DNA of 61,240 nucleotides from Phycisphaerae bacterium (GCA_025936175.1 JAICTV010000004.1:1-61240), one strand, 5' to 3'. Shown: positions 15,747 to 24,626, counted from the first letter of the stretch. Notes: generated from the sequence alone by a model not told the origin. Made by a program: numbers and translations.

Positions 15747-16643
15747 TTACTTCCGCGCCGCCGTCAGCACGCGCTCGTGTCCCGCGAAGTCCTTGAGCAC
15801 GCGCACGTCATCGAAATGCTCCGCGTGTGACGACGCCAGCTCCTTCATCCCCGGGCCCTGGTCGAACTGGATCTCGAGGAAGATCCGCCCGCCGGGCAGC
15901 AGTCGCTCCGCCGCGCCGTCGAAGATGCGGCGGTGGACGACCAGGCCGTCGATCCCGCCGTCGAGCGCCGCCACCGGCTCGTACTCGCGGACGTTGCGGT
16001 CGAGCTTCTCGATCTGGCCGCTCGGAATGTACGGCGGGTTGGCGACGATCAGGTTGAACGGCTGCGGATCAGGGACGCGCGAGAGCGCTTCATAGAGATC
16101 GCCCTGCTCGACCGTCACCCGCCCTTCCAGCCCGAGCTTCGCGACGTTGGTCCGCGCGACCTCGACCGCGCGCTCGCTCATGTCGGTGGCGATGACGACG
16201 GCGTTCTTCAACCGCGAAGCGATCGCCGCCGCGATGCACCCGCTGCCGGTGCACAGGTCCAGCACGCGCGGCGACTCGAACCCCGCGGCGTTGCGCGACG
16301 GTTGCAGCACGTTCTCGACCAGCGTCTCGGTATCCGGCCGCGGGATCAGCACGTCCCGCGTGACGTCGAACTCGAGGTTGAAGAAGTACGCCTTGCCGGT
16401 GAGGTACGCGATCGGCTCGTGCTCGCCGGCACGCTGCACCAGCTCGCGATAGCGCGTCAGGTCCTTCTCGGAAAGCGGCCGCTCGTAGTCGGTGTAGAGC
16501 TTGATGCGCGGCACCTTGAGGACGTGCGCGAGAAGGAGCTCGGCGGACAATCGCGGGCCGTCGACTTCCTTGCGGGTGAAGAAGCCGCTGGTCCATTCGA
16601 GCAATCGTTGGACCGTCCATGGCCCGGTGGCGGCGCTACTCAT
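15747..16643 (-). CDS. prmC: Release factor glutamine methyltransferase
   Basis: Methylates the GGQ glutamine of peptide-chain release factors using SAM. The N-terminal helical domain includes LSAELLLAHVL, and the SAM motif LDLCTGSGCIAAAIA lies near 125-139. The catalytic NPPY is in IVANPPYIPSG near 195. The frame opens at 16781, but the extra 46 residues do not look like PrmC; the ATG at 16643 gives 298 aa, the usual length. It is divergent from the unknown exported gene at 16754. Confidence 0.92.
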   Translation of the reverse strand: MSSAATGPWTVQRLLEWTSGFFTRKEVDGPRLSAELLLAHVLKVPRIKLYTDYERPLSEKDLTRYRELVQRAGEHEPIAYLTGKAYFFNLEFDVTRDVLIPRPDTETLVENVLQPSRNAAGFESPRVLDLCTGSGCIAAAIASRLKNAVVIATDMSERAVEVARTNVAKLGLEGRVTVEQGDLYEALSRVPDPQPFNLIVANPPYIPSGQIEKLDRNVREYEPVAALDGGIDGLVVHRRIFDGAAERLLPGGRIFLEIQFDQGPGMKELASSHAEHFDDVRVLKDFAGHERVLTAARK

Positions 16644-16753
16644 CGGCGGCGGATTGTAGGTGAGGGGGCCATCGACGTGCCAGCGACGCGCGGAGATGAT
16701 GATCGACCGCGGCGAGCCGACGGGGAACTTTGCCCGCAACGGGACGTCTGAAG

Positions 16754-17971
16754 ATGCGCGTGAAACCCATGGTTGGCGCAACGATCCTGCTGCTGCTCGC
16801 GCTCGCGACTGCTGCGCAGGCGCGCGGCGCGGCGTCGGCGACGACGCGCTTTGCGGACGACGACGTCGCGGTCACGATCGTCACGCCGGCCGCCGACCCC
16901 ACGCTGATCAAGGCAGTCGTGAAGGACGCATCCGCGCAGACGCTGTTCGACACGATCGCCGGGAAGTCGCAGACCCGCCTGCTCGTCCGGCCGGACGCGC
17001 TGGAGCATCCTTCGGTCGCCGGCGCGACCTTCTCGGCCATCTTCGACGGCGAGCCGTTCTGGAACGCGATCGGCGACGCGTGCGAATCGACCGGGCTGTC
17101 GCCGGTCACGTCGTGGGACGCGCATGAGGGCGACGCGCTGGTGATCACCCGCGGCGGCCCGTGGAAGAACGTTTCGGTGGACGGCGCGACCGCCGTCCGC
17201 GTCGTCGGAATCACGCGCTCGAAGGGGTTCGACTACACGACGATGCACGGCGGCGACGAGCAGGTGCGCGTGCGGCTGGAGGTGTGGCCCGAACCGCGCA
17301 TCCGCCGCTGGTCGTACCTCGCAGCCCCACGCGGAAGCGCGGGGTTGGATGCCAGGTCGGCAACCGCGGTCGCGCGCACGGGTTTCGTCGATGAAGCGAG
17401 CGACGACGCGGGGCACACGCTGCTTGCCAAATCGCAACCGATGCAGATCGACGGCGGCGCGCTCCCTTTCACCGGCGAGGCTGTCCATGAAGCCAGCGTT
17501 ACGCTCGCGTATCCGCCCGGCGCCCGGCAGAAGATCGCGCTGCTCCGCGGACACCTGGCGCTGCGCGTGCCGAAGGAGATCGTCGAGATTTCGATCGCGA
17601 ACCCTGCGGCCCATGACGGCGCGAAGCTCGCCGGGGCGCGGAACGACATGACGTTCTTCGCGCTGAAGAACCGCGCCGATCCGATGCGCTACACCTTCGA
17701 GCTGCACGTGACGCGCAAGGACGATCTCGACGATCGCTGGACCGCCGTCCGCCAGAGCGTCGGGCGGCTGCAGGCGGTGACGAAGATGGTCCGGTACGAC
17801 GGCAGCGAAGCGTCATCCGGCCGCGGCGGCGCATCGGAGAATGAGAAGGAAGCGTGGGGCGGATTCGATTGCGATGAGCCGGAGAAGTTGAAGGCCGTGA
17901 AGATCATGTTTCCGCAGGAGATGCGGACGGTCGAGGTGAAGTTTGAGTTCAAGGATCTGGTGCTGCCGTGA
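16754..17971 (+). CDS. Exported protein of unknown function, first of a paralogous pair
   Basis: The start at 16754 gives the signal peptide KPMVGATILLLLALATAAQA. A secretin/STN-like N-terminal region (KDASAQTLFDTIAGKSQTRL) may be present near 50-70. The protein ends VEVKFEFKDLVLP, a C-terminal motif shared with the next gene (DVPAEFKDLPLP). Bases 17325-17344 form an in-frame palindrome CCCCaCGC-gga-aGCGCGGGG encoding APRGSAGLD, where a repeat seems to have inserted. The stop overlaps the next start as GTGA. No function known. Confidence 0.7.
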   Translation: MRVKPMVGATILLLLALATAAQARGAASATTRFADDDVAVTIVTPAADPTLIKAVVKDASAQTLFDTIAGKSQTRLLVRPDALEHPSVAGATFSAIFDGEPFWNAIGDACESTGLSPVTSWDAHEGDALVITRGGPWKNVSVDGATAVRVVGITRSKGFDYTTMHGGDEQVRVRLEVWPEPRIRRWSYLAAPRGSAGLDARSATAVARTGFVDEASDDAGHTLLAKSQPMQIDGGALPFTGEAVHEASVTLAYPPGARQKIALLRGHLALRVPKEIVEISIANPAAHDGAKLAGARNDMTFFALKNRADPMRYTFELHVTRKDDLDDRWTAVRQSVGRLQAVTKMVRYDGSEASSGRGGASENEKEAWGGFDCDEPEKLKAVKIMFPQEMRTVEVKFEFKDLVLP

Positions 17972-19182
17972 AGGTGCGGGTTGCGGTCATCGTCGCGTTG
18001 TTGATGCAGGGCGCCTTGATCGCTGCGGACGCGGATTCCGCTGCCAAGCCCGCGGCTTCAGCGGCGGGTTCTCCGGCGGCCAAAGCCGCCGGCTTGGCAG
18101 CAGCGTTGACGCTCGTCAGCGTTCATGCACATGACACGCCCACTCGCGATGTGCTGAACGTCCTTCTGCGCGACGGGGGTCTGCCGACCGCGGCGGCGGA
18201 CAAACAGCATCTTTCTCCCGCCGCGGGCAGCGTCCGCGTCACCTGCGATCTCGTCGATCAGCCCTTCATGCTCGCGATGAAGGAGGTTTGCCGGCTCGCG
18301 TATCTGGAACCGGTATACGACGGCGCCGAGGCGCGGCCGCTGCAGCGCGTGCAGTTCGCCGTTCGTCGCGCGGACAAGGCGACGACACGACCGTCGTGGG
18401 TGGATGCGCCGGCATGCTCGCACGGGCCGATCACGTTCGTCGCTCTCGACGCCACGCGCATCAGTGACACGAACCTCGATCCCCCTGACGCGCCGCCGAA
18501 CCGGCGATTGCAGTTGCACCTGCTGGCGCTGGCCGACCCGCGCGTCCGGCTGGTTCGCATCGGCTCGACGCTGGAGATCGACCAGGCGAGCGACGAGCGC
18601 GGGCTCTCGCTGCTCGGCCCCAAGCCCGGCGATCGCCCCGCCGCCGATCTCGTGCGCGACCAGGGGCGATGGAGCTGGGAGATCACCACCCAGCCGATGC
18701 TCTATCCGCCGGCGGACAGTCACACGATCGCGCTGCTGCGCGGGCGGCTTCGCGCGACGGTCGTCACGAAGGTGGAGAAGATCGCCTTTGACGATCTGGC
18801 CAGGCCGATCGAAGGCGAGCGGACGGTCGGCGGAATCCGGATGCGGTTCGGCAACGTCGATGGGAACGGCACGCGGCTGGCGCTGACGGTCTATCGCGAC
18901 AACCTTCCCGATCCGCAGTGGGATGAGGTGCGGGTGGGCTTCAACTCCGAGTTCGTCCACGCGACCGATGCGCAGGGCCGCGAGTTCGCGGCGTCGGTGC
19001 AGATCAATCCGATCGGGCGGAATGACGCGTATCAGGGCCCGATCATTTTCCGCCCGCCGCGCTGGACGCCGAAGGAGAAACTCCCGCCACCGACGCGCCC
19101 GACCAAGCTGGTGATCGATTTCCCCACCGAGGTGGAGGACATCGATGTGCCGGCGGAGTTCAAGGACCTGCCGTTACCGTGA
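17968..19182 (+). CDS. Exported protein of unknown function, second of the paralogous pair
   Basis: It starts with GTG inside the GTGA overlap with the upstream gene, implying translational coupling. The signal peptide KVRVAVIVALLMQGALIAA is followed immediately by an Ala/Lys-rich stretch encoded by a perfect inverted repeat (GCTGCCAAGCC at 18040-18050, GGCTTGGCAGC at 18091-18101). The body shares with its partner a region with IALLRGRLRATVVTKVEKI (compare IALLRGHLALRVPKEIVEI) and the C-terminal EFKDLPLP. Function unknown; the two may form a complex or be a tandem duplication that has diverged. Confidence 0.7.
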   Translation: MKVRVAVIVALLMQGALIAADADSAAKPAASAAGSPAAKAAGLAAALTLVSVHAHDTPTRDVLNVLLRDGGLPTAAADKQHLSPAAGSVRVTCDLVDQPFMLAMKEVCRLAYLEPVYDGAEARPLQRVQFAVRRADKATTRPSWVDAPACSHGPITFVALDATRISDTNLDPPDAPPNRRLQLHLLALADPRVRLVRIGSTLEIDQASDERGLSLLGPKPGDRPAADLVRDQGRWSWEITTQPMLYPPADSHTIALLRGRLRATVVTKVEKIAFDDLARPIEGERTVGGIRMRFGNVDGNGTRLALTVYRDNLPDPQWDEVRVGFNSEFVHATDAQGREFAASVQINPIGRNDAYQGPIIFRPPRWTPKEKLPPPTRPTKLVIDFPTEVEDIDVPAEFKDLPLP

Positions 19183-19235
19183 CGCGGAGGCGCGTGCGAT
19201 TTACAATCGCGGCTTCACTTCACGGGAGAAGCGCT

Positions 19236-20684
19236 TTGAAACGCGTCACCTTTTTGCTCACAGTGCTTTCGTTGGTCTGCTCGTCGCGCGCCGCCGCCGC
19301 CGCCGCGGCGGCGACGGATAAGCCGAACATCATCGTCATCCTCAGCGACGACGTCGGCCTGGGCGACATCGGCTGCTTCGGCGGGCATTACAAGACGCCG
19401 AACATCGACGAGCTGGCGAGCGGCGGGACGAAGTTCACGCGCTGCTACTCGACGCCGCTGTGCGGGCCGTCGCGCTGCGAGCTGCTGAGCGGTCGATATC
19501 CGTTCCGAACCGGGATGGTGAGCAACCGCTCGGGCGACGCGGTCAAGCCGAAGAACGAGGTGATGATCCCGTCGGTGCTGAAGAAAGCCGGCTACGTCAC
19601 CGCGTCGATCGGCAAGTGGAGCCAGCTTCCGCTTCAACCGGGCGACTTCGGCTTCGACGAGTACTTCCGCTTCCCCGCGAGCGGGCGCTACTGGCGCGAG
19701 CAGACCAGGAGCTACACCGTCAATGGCGAGCAGAAGGACTTGCCCGAGAACGTCTATCTGCCGGAGCTGATGCACGATTTTCTCATCGACTTCATCACGC
19801 GACACAAGGATCAGCCGTTCTACATCCACTATCCGATGTCGCACATCCACGGCCCCGTCGTGCGCACGCCGGATTCGAAAGATCCGAACGCGCCGCGTCC
19901 GCAGCTCTACGCCGACAACGTCGCGTACATGGACAAGCTGGTCGGCAAGCTGATGGCGGAGCTGGATCGACTCAAGCTGCGCGAGAAGACGCTGGTGATC
20001 TTCGTCGGCGACAACGGGACGGCGTCGTTCGCGAAGGACTGGTCGCCACTCGACGGCAAGAGCATCTCCGGCGCGAAAGGCTCGATGCTCGAGGGCGGCA
20101 GCCGCGTGCCGATGATCGTCAACTGGCCCGGCACGACGCCGGCGGGGAAGGTGAAAGACGACCTGCTCGACTTCAGCGATTTCCTGCCGACGCTGGCGGA
20201 CGCCGCCGGCGCGAAGTTGCCCGACGGCGTGACGATCGACGGGCATTCGTTCGCGCCGCAGGCGCGCGGCGAGAAGGGCGAGCCGCGCGAGTGGATCTAC
20301 GTCGAGTTGAACGGCAAGCGCTACGCGCGCGACGAGCGCTGGAAGCTCGACGGGCGCGGGCAGATGTTCGATCTGAAGAACGCGCCGTTCGAAGAGATCG
20401 AGACGTCGGCGGACGCGTCGTCCGATGCGGCGGCGGCGAAGAAGAAGCTGCAGGCGGTGCTCGACAAGCTGGCGGCGGAAGGATCGCCGGGCAAGAAGAC
20501 GGCCGGCGCGCCCGAAGCGCCGGACACGATGGAAGGCGGATCGCCGGCGACGGCCCCCGCCGCCACGTCGGCTTCGCCGTCGAGCGAACCGGATCGGGGA
20601 ACACGCCGAGCACGCCGGGAGCGCCGCGCCCGTCGGCAGCAGCGGATGCAAACGACGCAACCCACTGCTAAGTCGGGGGCTTAA
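19236..20684 (+). CDS. Sulfatase, exported
   Basis: Hydrolyses sulfate esters, probably of sulfated polysaccharides. The maturation motif CGPSR (CxPSR, Cys becoming formylglycine) lies near residue 79, in TPLCGPSRCELLSGRYPFR. Metal residues are in IIVILSDDVG and GDNGTAS. The frame opens with a GTG at 19179 overlapping the previous stop, but TTG at 19236 is preceded by GGGAGAA at 5 bases and gives the signal peptide KRVTFLLTVLSLVCSSRAA. The C-terminal ~80 residues are low-complexity Ala/Pro/Arg with TTQPT. The stop falls in a GGGGG-cttaa-CCCCC palindrome. No anaerobic maturase is adjacent. Confidence 0.9.
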   Translation: MKRVTFLLTVLSLVCSSRAAAAAAAATDKPNIIVILSDDVGLGDIGCFGGHYKTPNIDELASGGTKFTRCYSTPLCGPSRCELLSGRYPFRTGMVSNRSGDAVKPKNEVMIPSVLKKAGYVTASIGKWSQLPLQPGDFGFDEYFRFPASGRYWREQTRSYTVNGEQKDLPENVYLPELMHDFLIDFITRHKDQPFYIHYPMSHIHGPVVRTPDSKDPNAPRPQLYADNVAYMDKLVGKLMAELDRLKLREKTLVIFVGDNGTASFAKDWSPLDGKSISGAKGSMLEGGSRVPMIVNWPGTTPAGKVKDDLLDFSDFLPTLADAAGAKLPDGVTIDGHSFAPQARGEKGEPREWIYVELNGKRYARDERWKLDGRGQMFDLKNAPFEEIETSADASSDAAAAKKKLQAVLDKLAAEGSPGKKTAGAPEAPDTMEGGSPATAPAATSASPSSEPDRGTRRARRERRARRQQRMQTTQPTAKSGA

Positions 20685-20763
20685 CCCCCACGTGACCATC
20701 GAACTTCGGGGCGAAAGTTTTACGGCCACCGAACAAAGTTAGGCCGTTGTCCGGATTTTTTGT

Positions 20764-20793
20764 TTGACTTCTGTACGCCCCGCCGAATAGAGA
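20764..20793 (+). promoter_or_regulatory. Possible promoter of the S24 regulator
   Basis: TTGACT at 20764-20769, then TAGAGA at 20788-20793 after 18 bases. The -35 is good and the -10 weak. It lies about 100 bases before the GTG start. Confidence 0.3.
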
Positions 20794-20897
20794 TTAGGGA
20801 GAAGTACACCCCCGCCAGGGAAGGCGGTTTTCCGGAACAAGAGGCCGTCGCTCGCCGCGATTGATCGCCCGCGCGGCGGCCCCATTGCGCAATTGCC

Positions 20898-21740
20898 GTG
20901 GTCGAAGCCTTAGGTCAAAAACTTCGCCGCCAGCGTCGCCGCTTGGGGTTCACCCTCGATGAGCTGGCCGGACGGACAGGCATTTCCAAGCCGTACCTCT
21001 CGCTGATCGAGACCGGCCGCGTGCCCAATCCGCCCAGCGACGAGAAGCTTCGAAAGCTCGAGCAGACGCTCGGCTTCACGCCCGGCGAGCTGCTGACGCA
21101 GGCGCACCTGCATCGCACGCCGCGGGACGTGCGCGCGGTGCTGACGCAGTTGCTGTCATCGAAGAAGAACGGCGAGATCGCCGCGGCGGCGGCCGCGAAC
21201 GGCAACGGGAATGGTCACGGCTCGTCATCATCCGCGACGGCGACGATCAACCTCGACGAGGCGTATCTCAACGGCGTTTTGCACGAACTGGTGGAGAAAA
21301 ACGCGGGAAACGTCGAGCAGGTGGCGACCAATGCCGTGCCGGTGATCAATCGCGTCGCCGCCGGATATCCGACGGATTTCACGGACCTGAACTACCCCAG
21401 GGGCATCGCCGACGACTACATCAGTTGCCCCGACGTGCAGGACAAGGACGCCTTCGCCGCGCGCGTGCACGGCGACAGCATGGCGCCCAAGTATCGCCAG
21501 GACGACATCGTCATCTTTTCCCCCGCCGCCGGGACGAAGAACGGGGACGACTGCTTCGTGCGTTTCGACGACGGGCACACGACGTTCAAGCGCGTGTTCT
21601 TCGAGAAGGACGAGCACGCAAAGGCGGTGCTGCGGCTGCAGCCGCGCAACGAGAAGTACCGCGCGCAGACGGTGCCGTCGGAACGGGTTTCGGGGTTGTA
21701 CAAGGCGACGTTCAAATACCAGCGGGTGGATGAGGATTGA
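20898..21740 (+). CDS. XRE-family regulator with S24 (LexA/CI-like) self-cleaving domain
   Basis: The N-terminal helix-turn-helix (residues 5-65, with FTLDELAGRTGISKPYLSLI) binds DNA. A Gly/Asn/Ser-rich hinge follows near 100-115, and the C-terminal peptidase S24 domain has the nucleophile Ser194 in HGDSMAPK and the general base Lys231 in TTFKRVF. The cleavage site is probably Ala155-Gly156 in VAAGYP. This is the design of stress-triggered repressors that lose DNA binding on autocleavage. It stands alone with its own GTG start, so its targets cannot be read from context. It is not next to the capsid genes 23 kb away. Confidence 0.88.
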   Translation: MVEALGQKLRRQRRRLGFTLDELAGRTGISKPYLSLIETGRVPNPPSDEKLRKLEQTLGFTPGELLTQAHLHRTPRDVRAVLTQLLSSKKNGEIAAAAAANGNGNGHGSSSSATATINLDEAYLNGVLHELVEKNAGNVEQVATNAVPVINRVAAGYPTDFTDLNYPRGIADDYISCPDVQDKDAFAARVHGDSMAPKYRQDDIVIFSPAAGTKNGDDCFVRFDDGHTTFKRVFFEKDEHAKAVLRLQPRNEKYRAQTVPSERVSGLYKATFKYQRVDED

Positions 21741-21930
21741 GCGACGATAGCGAATCCCTGCTTCGCCATCTTTACATCTGTCCGCCGCAACTTCGCCAGC
21801 TTCACATTCACCCGATTTTAAACACGTTTCGCCGGCCCGATCCGCCTTGAAGTCGCCTTCCCCCGCGCTTCCAATGTTCGCGTTGTTGATTTGGTTGTAA
21901 CGGAGTTCGTCGAGGAGGCGAAGAAAAGCA

Positions 21931-22188
21931 ATGCGGCTGTCGCGTTTCACCATCGCGCTGGCGATGGGCGGGGGGACCTTGTGCATGTCCCCATTGGCGG
22001 CTGCCGAGCCGTCGCTTGAGCTGTTGCCGACCACCGCGCCCTCCCGCGCCGCCGCTCCCTTTGATCCGCGTGAGACGCAGGAGCCTGTAGTCGCCCCCCT
22101 GCCGCCGGCGATCGTCGTCGGGCCGGCGACGCTCGCGTTCGCGGCGTGGGTGAGATATCGAATCCGACGGCGCGGCGATCGAATCTGA
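21931..22188 (+). CDS. Very small exported protein with a CTERM-like sorting tail (85 aa)
   Basis: It has an N-terminal signal peptide (MRLSRFTIALAMGGGTLC, then MSPLAAA) and a Pro/Thr-rich middle of about 35 residues. It ends in APLPPAIVVGPATLAFAAWV followed by RYRIRRRGDR. The last part has the Pro-motif/transmembrane/basic order of exosortase-type sorting signals (VPLPA- or PEP-CTERM). Almost nothing but targeting signals is present. GAGGAGG lies 13 bases before the ATG. The cargo role is unknown; it could be a cell-surface peptide or a sorting-system decoy. Confidence 0.5.
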   Translation: MRLSRFTIALAMGGGTLCMSPLAAAEPSLELLPTTAPSRAAAPFDPRETQEPVVAPLPPAIVVGPATLAFAAWVRYRIRRRGDRI

Positions 22189-22247
22189 AGTGTGCGATCG
22201 CAGATTAATCCGCCCGGCCCGAGGACGAGCCGGCTCTCCCTCACCGC

Positions 22248-23201
22248 TCAGGTCTTGAACGTGCTCACGCCCGTCGTCGGCAGCGTCGCGGGCGCAAGCT
22301 TCCACGCATTTGGCGTCACCTTCTCGATGTTGGGCGTGACGTCCGCATCCACATTCCCCACCGCCCACGCGAGCCCGCCGAAGAGGATGTTCTGGTAGAT
22401 CGGATTGGTCCACACGTCCTCGCGGTGGCCCATCGAGGTGTAGAAGACGCGCCCCTTGCCGTGCATCCGCGCCCACGTCGCGGGGTAGGGCGCGCGCTGG
22501 TACATCAAGCCGCTCATCCCTTTCGTCTCCTGCACGAGCAGGACGTGCAGGTCCTTGGAGAAATCGGTCAGCGTGTACCACTCCTCCATGCACGAAAAGC
22601 TCTCCCCGGGCTGACCCGGGAAGGACGGATCGATCACGCGCATCGTCGCGACCTGCTGCTTGCCGTGGATGATGAACTCCGCGCCGATCATCCGCGTGTA
22701 CGGGTCGGCCTTGTCGCCGAGGTTTCGATAGCGCCACGTGCGCGGGGCCGACGTGTTCGTCTCGGCGGACTCGCCGGTGTGGAAGGTGTCGGTGGACGAG
22801 TGCACGCCGACGAAACCCTTGCCGTTCCTGATCGCGTCGAGAAACGCCGCCTTGCCGTCGGCGGACATCGGCGGGTTCTTGTCCTTGCCGGCGGAGGTCA
22901 GATCGCCGGTGGTGTAGAACATGATCGCGTCGAACGGCTCGAAGTACGCCGGCGAGAAGAGACTGCCGTCCTTGGAGTAGGTGAACTCGAGGTCATGGTT
23001 GGGCCCCAGATCCGAAAGCAGGTTCTCGACGAAGCTCGGCTTGCCGTCCTTGCGCTTGATGACGTCGTGCTCGAATCCGGAGGACTTGGAGAAGAAGAGC
23101 ACCTTGCGCTTCTTCGCCGCCTGCGCAAACAGCGGCCGGGAAACAGAAAGCCCAAACGCCGCCGCCGCGGCGCCGATCATGAATTGTCGTCGGTTGGTCA
23201 T
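22248..23201 (-). CDS. ThuA-domain protein with Tat signal
   Basis: ThuA-like proteins have a glutamine-amidotransferase-like fold and are often linked to sugar metabolism in planctomycetes; the reaction is not known. The N-terminus NRRQFMIGAAAAAFGLSVS carries a twin-arginine motif. The domain is recognisable from VLFFSKSSGFEHDVI, FDAIMFYTTGDLT, GKGFVGVHSSTDTF and YTSMGHREDVWTNP. It is a full-length single-domain protein. It lies upstream of the RTX and methyltransferase remnants, separated from them by 85 bases. Confidence 0.85.
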   Translation of the reverse strand: MTNRRQFMIGAAAAAFGLSVSRPLFAQAAKKRKVLFFSKSSGFEHDVIKRKDGKPSFVENLLSDLGPNHDLEFTYSKDGSLFSPAYFEPFDAIMFYTTGDLTSAGKDKNPPMSADGKAAFLDAIRNGKGFVGVHSSTDTFHTGESAETNTSAPRTWRYRNLGDKADPYTRMIGAEFIIHGKQQVATMRVIDPSFPGQPGESFSCMEEWYTLTDFSKDLHVLLVQETKGMSGLMYQRAPYPATWARMHGKGRVFYTSMGHREDVWTNPIYQNILFGGLAWAVGNVDADVTPNIEKVTPNAWKLAPATLPTTGVSTFKT

Positions 23202-23285
23202 GATGTTCGTTTCCCGAAAAAATCATCCCGCCTTCAACGCGGCGATGATATAGCGATCGCACGATTACCGCAGCGCGGCGGGCCG

Positions 23286-23453
23286 TCACCGTTCGACATC
23301 CAGCACCACATCGCCCTCTTCATCGTGCTTGTCGCCCTGATCGTCGCCGCCGCCGCCTTTGAGGATGTCGGCGCCCGCGGCGCCGAAGAGGCGGTCGTCG
23401 CCGCCCTGGCCGGTGGCGAAGTCTAGGGCGGAATCAGAAAAGCTTCGCGTCAT
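23286..23453 (-). pseudogene. RTX-type calcium-repeat remnant (55 codons)
   Basis: The minus-strand frame reads MTRSFSDSALDFATGQGGDD, then RLFGAAGADILKGGGGDD and a Gly/Asp/His tail ending VVLDVER. Two to three nonapeptide GGxGxDxLx units are visible, as at the end of RTX proteins. There is no signal or upstream repeat array. It overlaps the 3' end of the methyltransferase remnant in another frame, so it is probably the leftover end of a larger calcium-binding protein gene. A real mini-protein cannot be excluded. Confidence 0.45.
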
Positions 23454-23630
23454 CGCTCTTCTTCCCCGCCTTCGCCTTGGGCGCTTTCTTGAATGCCTGC
23501 GGCTCGTGCCACGGGGGCATGTCGATCTTGTGGCCGCTTAACAGCTCTTGGATCGTCAGGATTTGCAGGCGCGGGTGGCTCGTGCCCGCCGGAGACGTGT
23601 AGACGCCGGCTGAGCCCCACGCGTTAGCCC
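23434..23630 (-). pseudogene. 3' remnant of a DNA methyltransferase gene
   Basis: The frame encodes WANAWGSAGVYTSPAGTSHP then RLQILTIQELLSGHKIDMPP and QAFKKAPKAKAG. This is recognisably the C-terminal end of DPPF/N4-N6-type site-specific DNA methyltransferases (xxPRLQILTIxELLxGKxIDxPP, then TFKKAPKAK). It begins exactly at the mrr stop codon in a different frame. The 5' part of such a gene lies on the other side of mrr. Confidence 0.7.
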
Positions 23631-24556
23631 ATTGCCTCAAAGAAATCACCGTCGACTTTTTTAACGACATAAGTGTCCGCCGCCGATACCCCGACGTTGA
23701 AGTCGATCATCAGTTCCGCCAGTTCGTCGCCATCGATAAGCCGCACCTTCACCGCAGCTTCCCTCGCAGCTCGGTGAGCGCCGTCCGTGAAGGTGCCGCT
23801 GGTAATGAAGACACCTTTGGTTGCCTTCTTGCGCATCAGGCTTCCGACAAACTGATCGATCGCGCCGGGGCCGACGGAGTTGTCCCACTTCTTTGCTTGG
23901 ACGTAGACCATGTCGAGCCCGAGCCGGTCCTCGCGAATCACTCCATCGATGCCCTCGTCGCCGCTTTTTCCGGTGACTTCGGCCCGGTCGACCTGACCCC
24001 CGCCGTAGCCCATCGCAACGAGAAGGCGAATGACCAGGTGTTCAAAGAACCGCGGCGTGCCCGACCGCACTCGCTCTTGTAGGTCGTCCGCAAGCGCGGC
24101 GCGCAACTCTTCGTAGGCACCCTCCAGCCGCTCCTCGGGTGTCACTTCGGGGTCATCCGCGGGTGTGACGAGGGGGCTCGCGCCCTTGCGCGTTTCCGCG
24201 GCGGAGATCGACCGCTTTGTCTTGAAGTCTTTGTACTCCACAAACTGGTCGAGAAAGTGGTTGTCCATGCGCGGCGGATTTCGCTTGAGAACTTCGACGC
24301 CTCGTTCTGTGATTCGGAATCTGCCCCGCCCCGTCCGGTCAGCTAAACGGCTCTTGGTCAGGTATGTGATCGCCCAAGTGACTCGGTTATAGAACCGCGT
24401 CTGCGTTCCGCTCGGAAGGAGCGCCGCCTGATCCTCGGTCGCGATGTTCATCTGACGGGCGAGCGTTTGCATCGCGTCTGCGATCTGGTGTTCCTGCCCG
24501 TCGGCAGCGATCTTCAGAAGCGGGAGCATGAACTCTTGATAGCCGGGTACGCTCAC
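23624..24556 (-). CDS. mrr: Mrr-type restriction endonuclease
   Basis: An endonuclease of the type IV/Mrr kind that cleaves modified or foreign DNA, or the nuclease partner of a modification enzyme. The N-terminal Mrr_N winged helix is at about 5-95 (QEFMLPLLKIAADGQEHQI, RITERGVEVL). The catalytic domain is at about 165-290 with E173, D204 in EGIDGV, and Q220/K222 in VYVQAKKW, the D...QxK nuclease motif. It then has GVFITSGTFTDGA. It is complete and apparently functional. It sits between two pieces of a broken methyltransferase gene. Confidence 0.88.
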   Translation of the reverse strand: MSVPGYQEFMLPLLKIAADGQEHQIADAMQTLARQMNIATEDQAALLPSGTQTRFYNRVTWAITYLTKSRLADRTGRGRFRITERGVEVLKRNPPRMDNHFLDQFVEYKDFKTKRSISAAETRKGASPLVTPADDPEVTPEERLEGAYEELRAALADDLQERVRSGTPRFFEHLVIRLLVAMGYGGGQVDRAEVTGKSGDEGIDGVIREDRLGLDMVYVQAKKWDNSVGPGAIDQFVGSLMRKKATKGVFITSGTFTDGAHRAAREAAVKVRLIDGDELAELMIDFNVGVSAADTYVVKKVDGDFFEAMG

Positions 24557-24626
24557 GTCTCAATACTCCCTTCGATTCGCGCGCGGTTACGCGGTCGCCG
24601 AGGCGACAGCCGGCGGCTTCGAGTTT

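Noticed and set aside
20898-21740. S24 regulator as repressor of the capsid set
   Set aside because: It is 23 kb away with several host operons between, and no shared operator could be read near both; the idea has no support here.
21228-22244. 338-codon minus-strand frame
   Set aside because: It covers the S24 regulator and the small CTERM-like gene in antisense; no motif.
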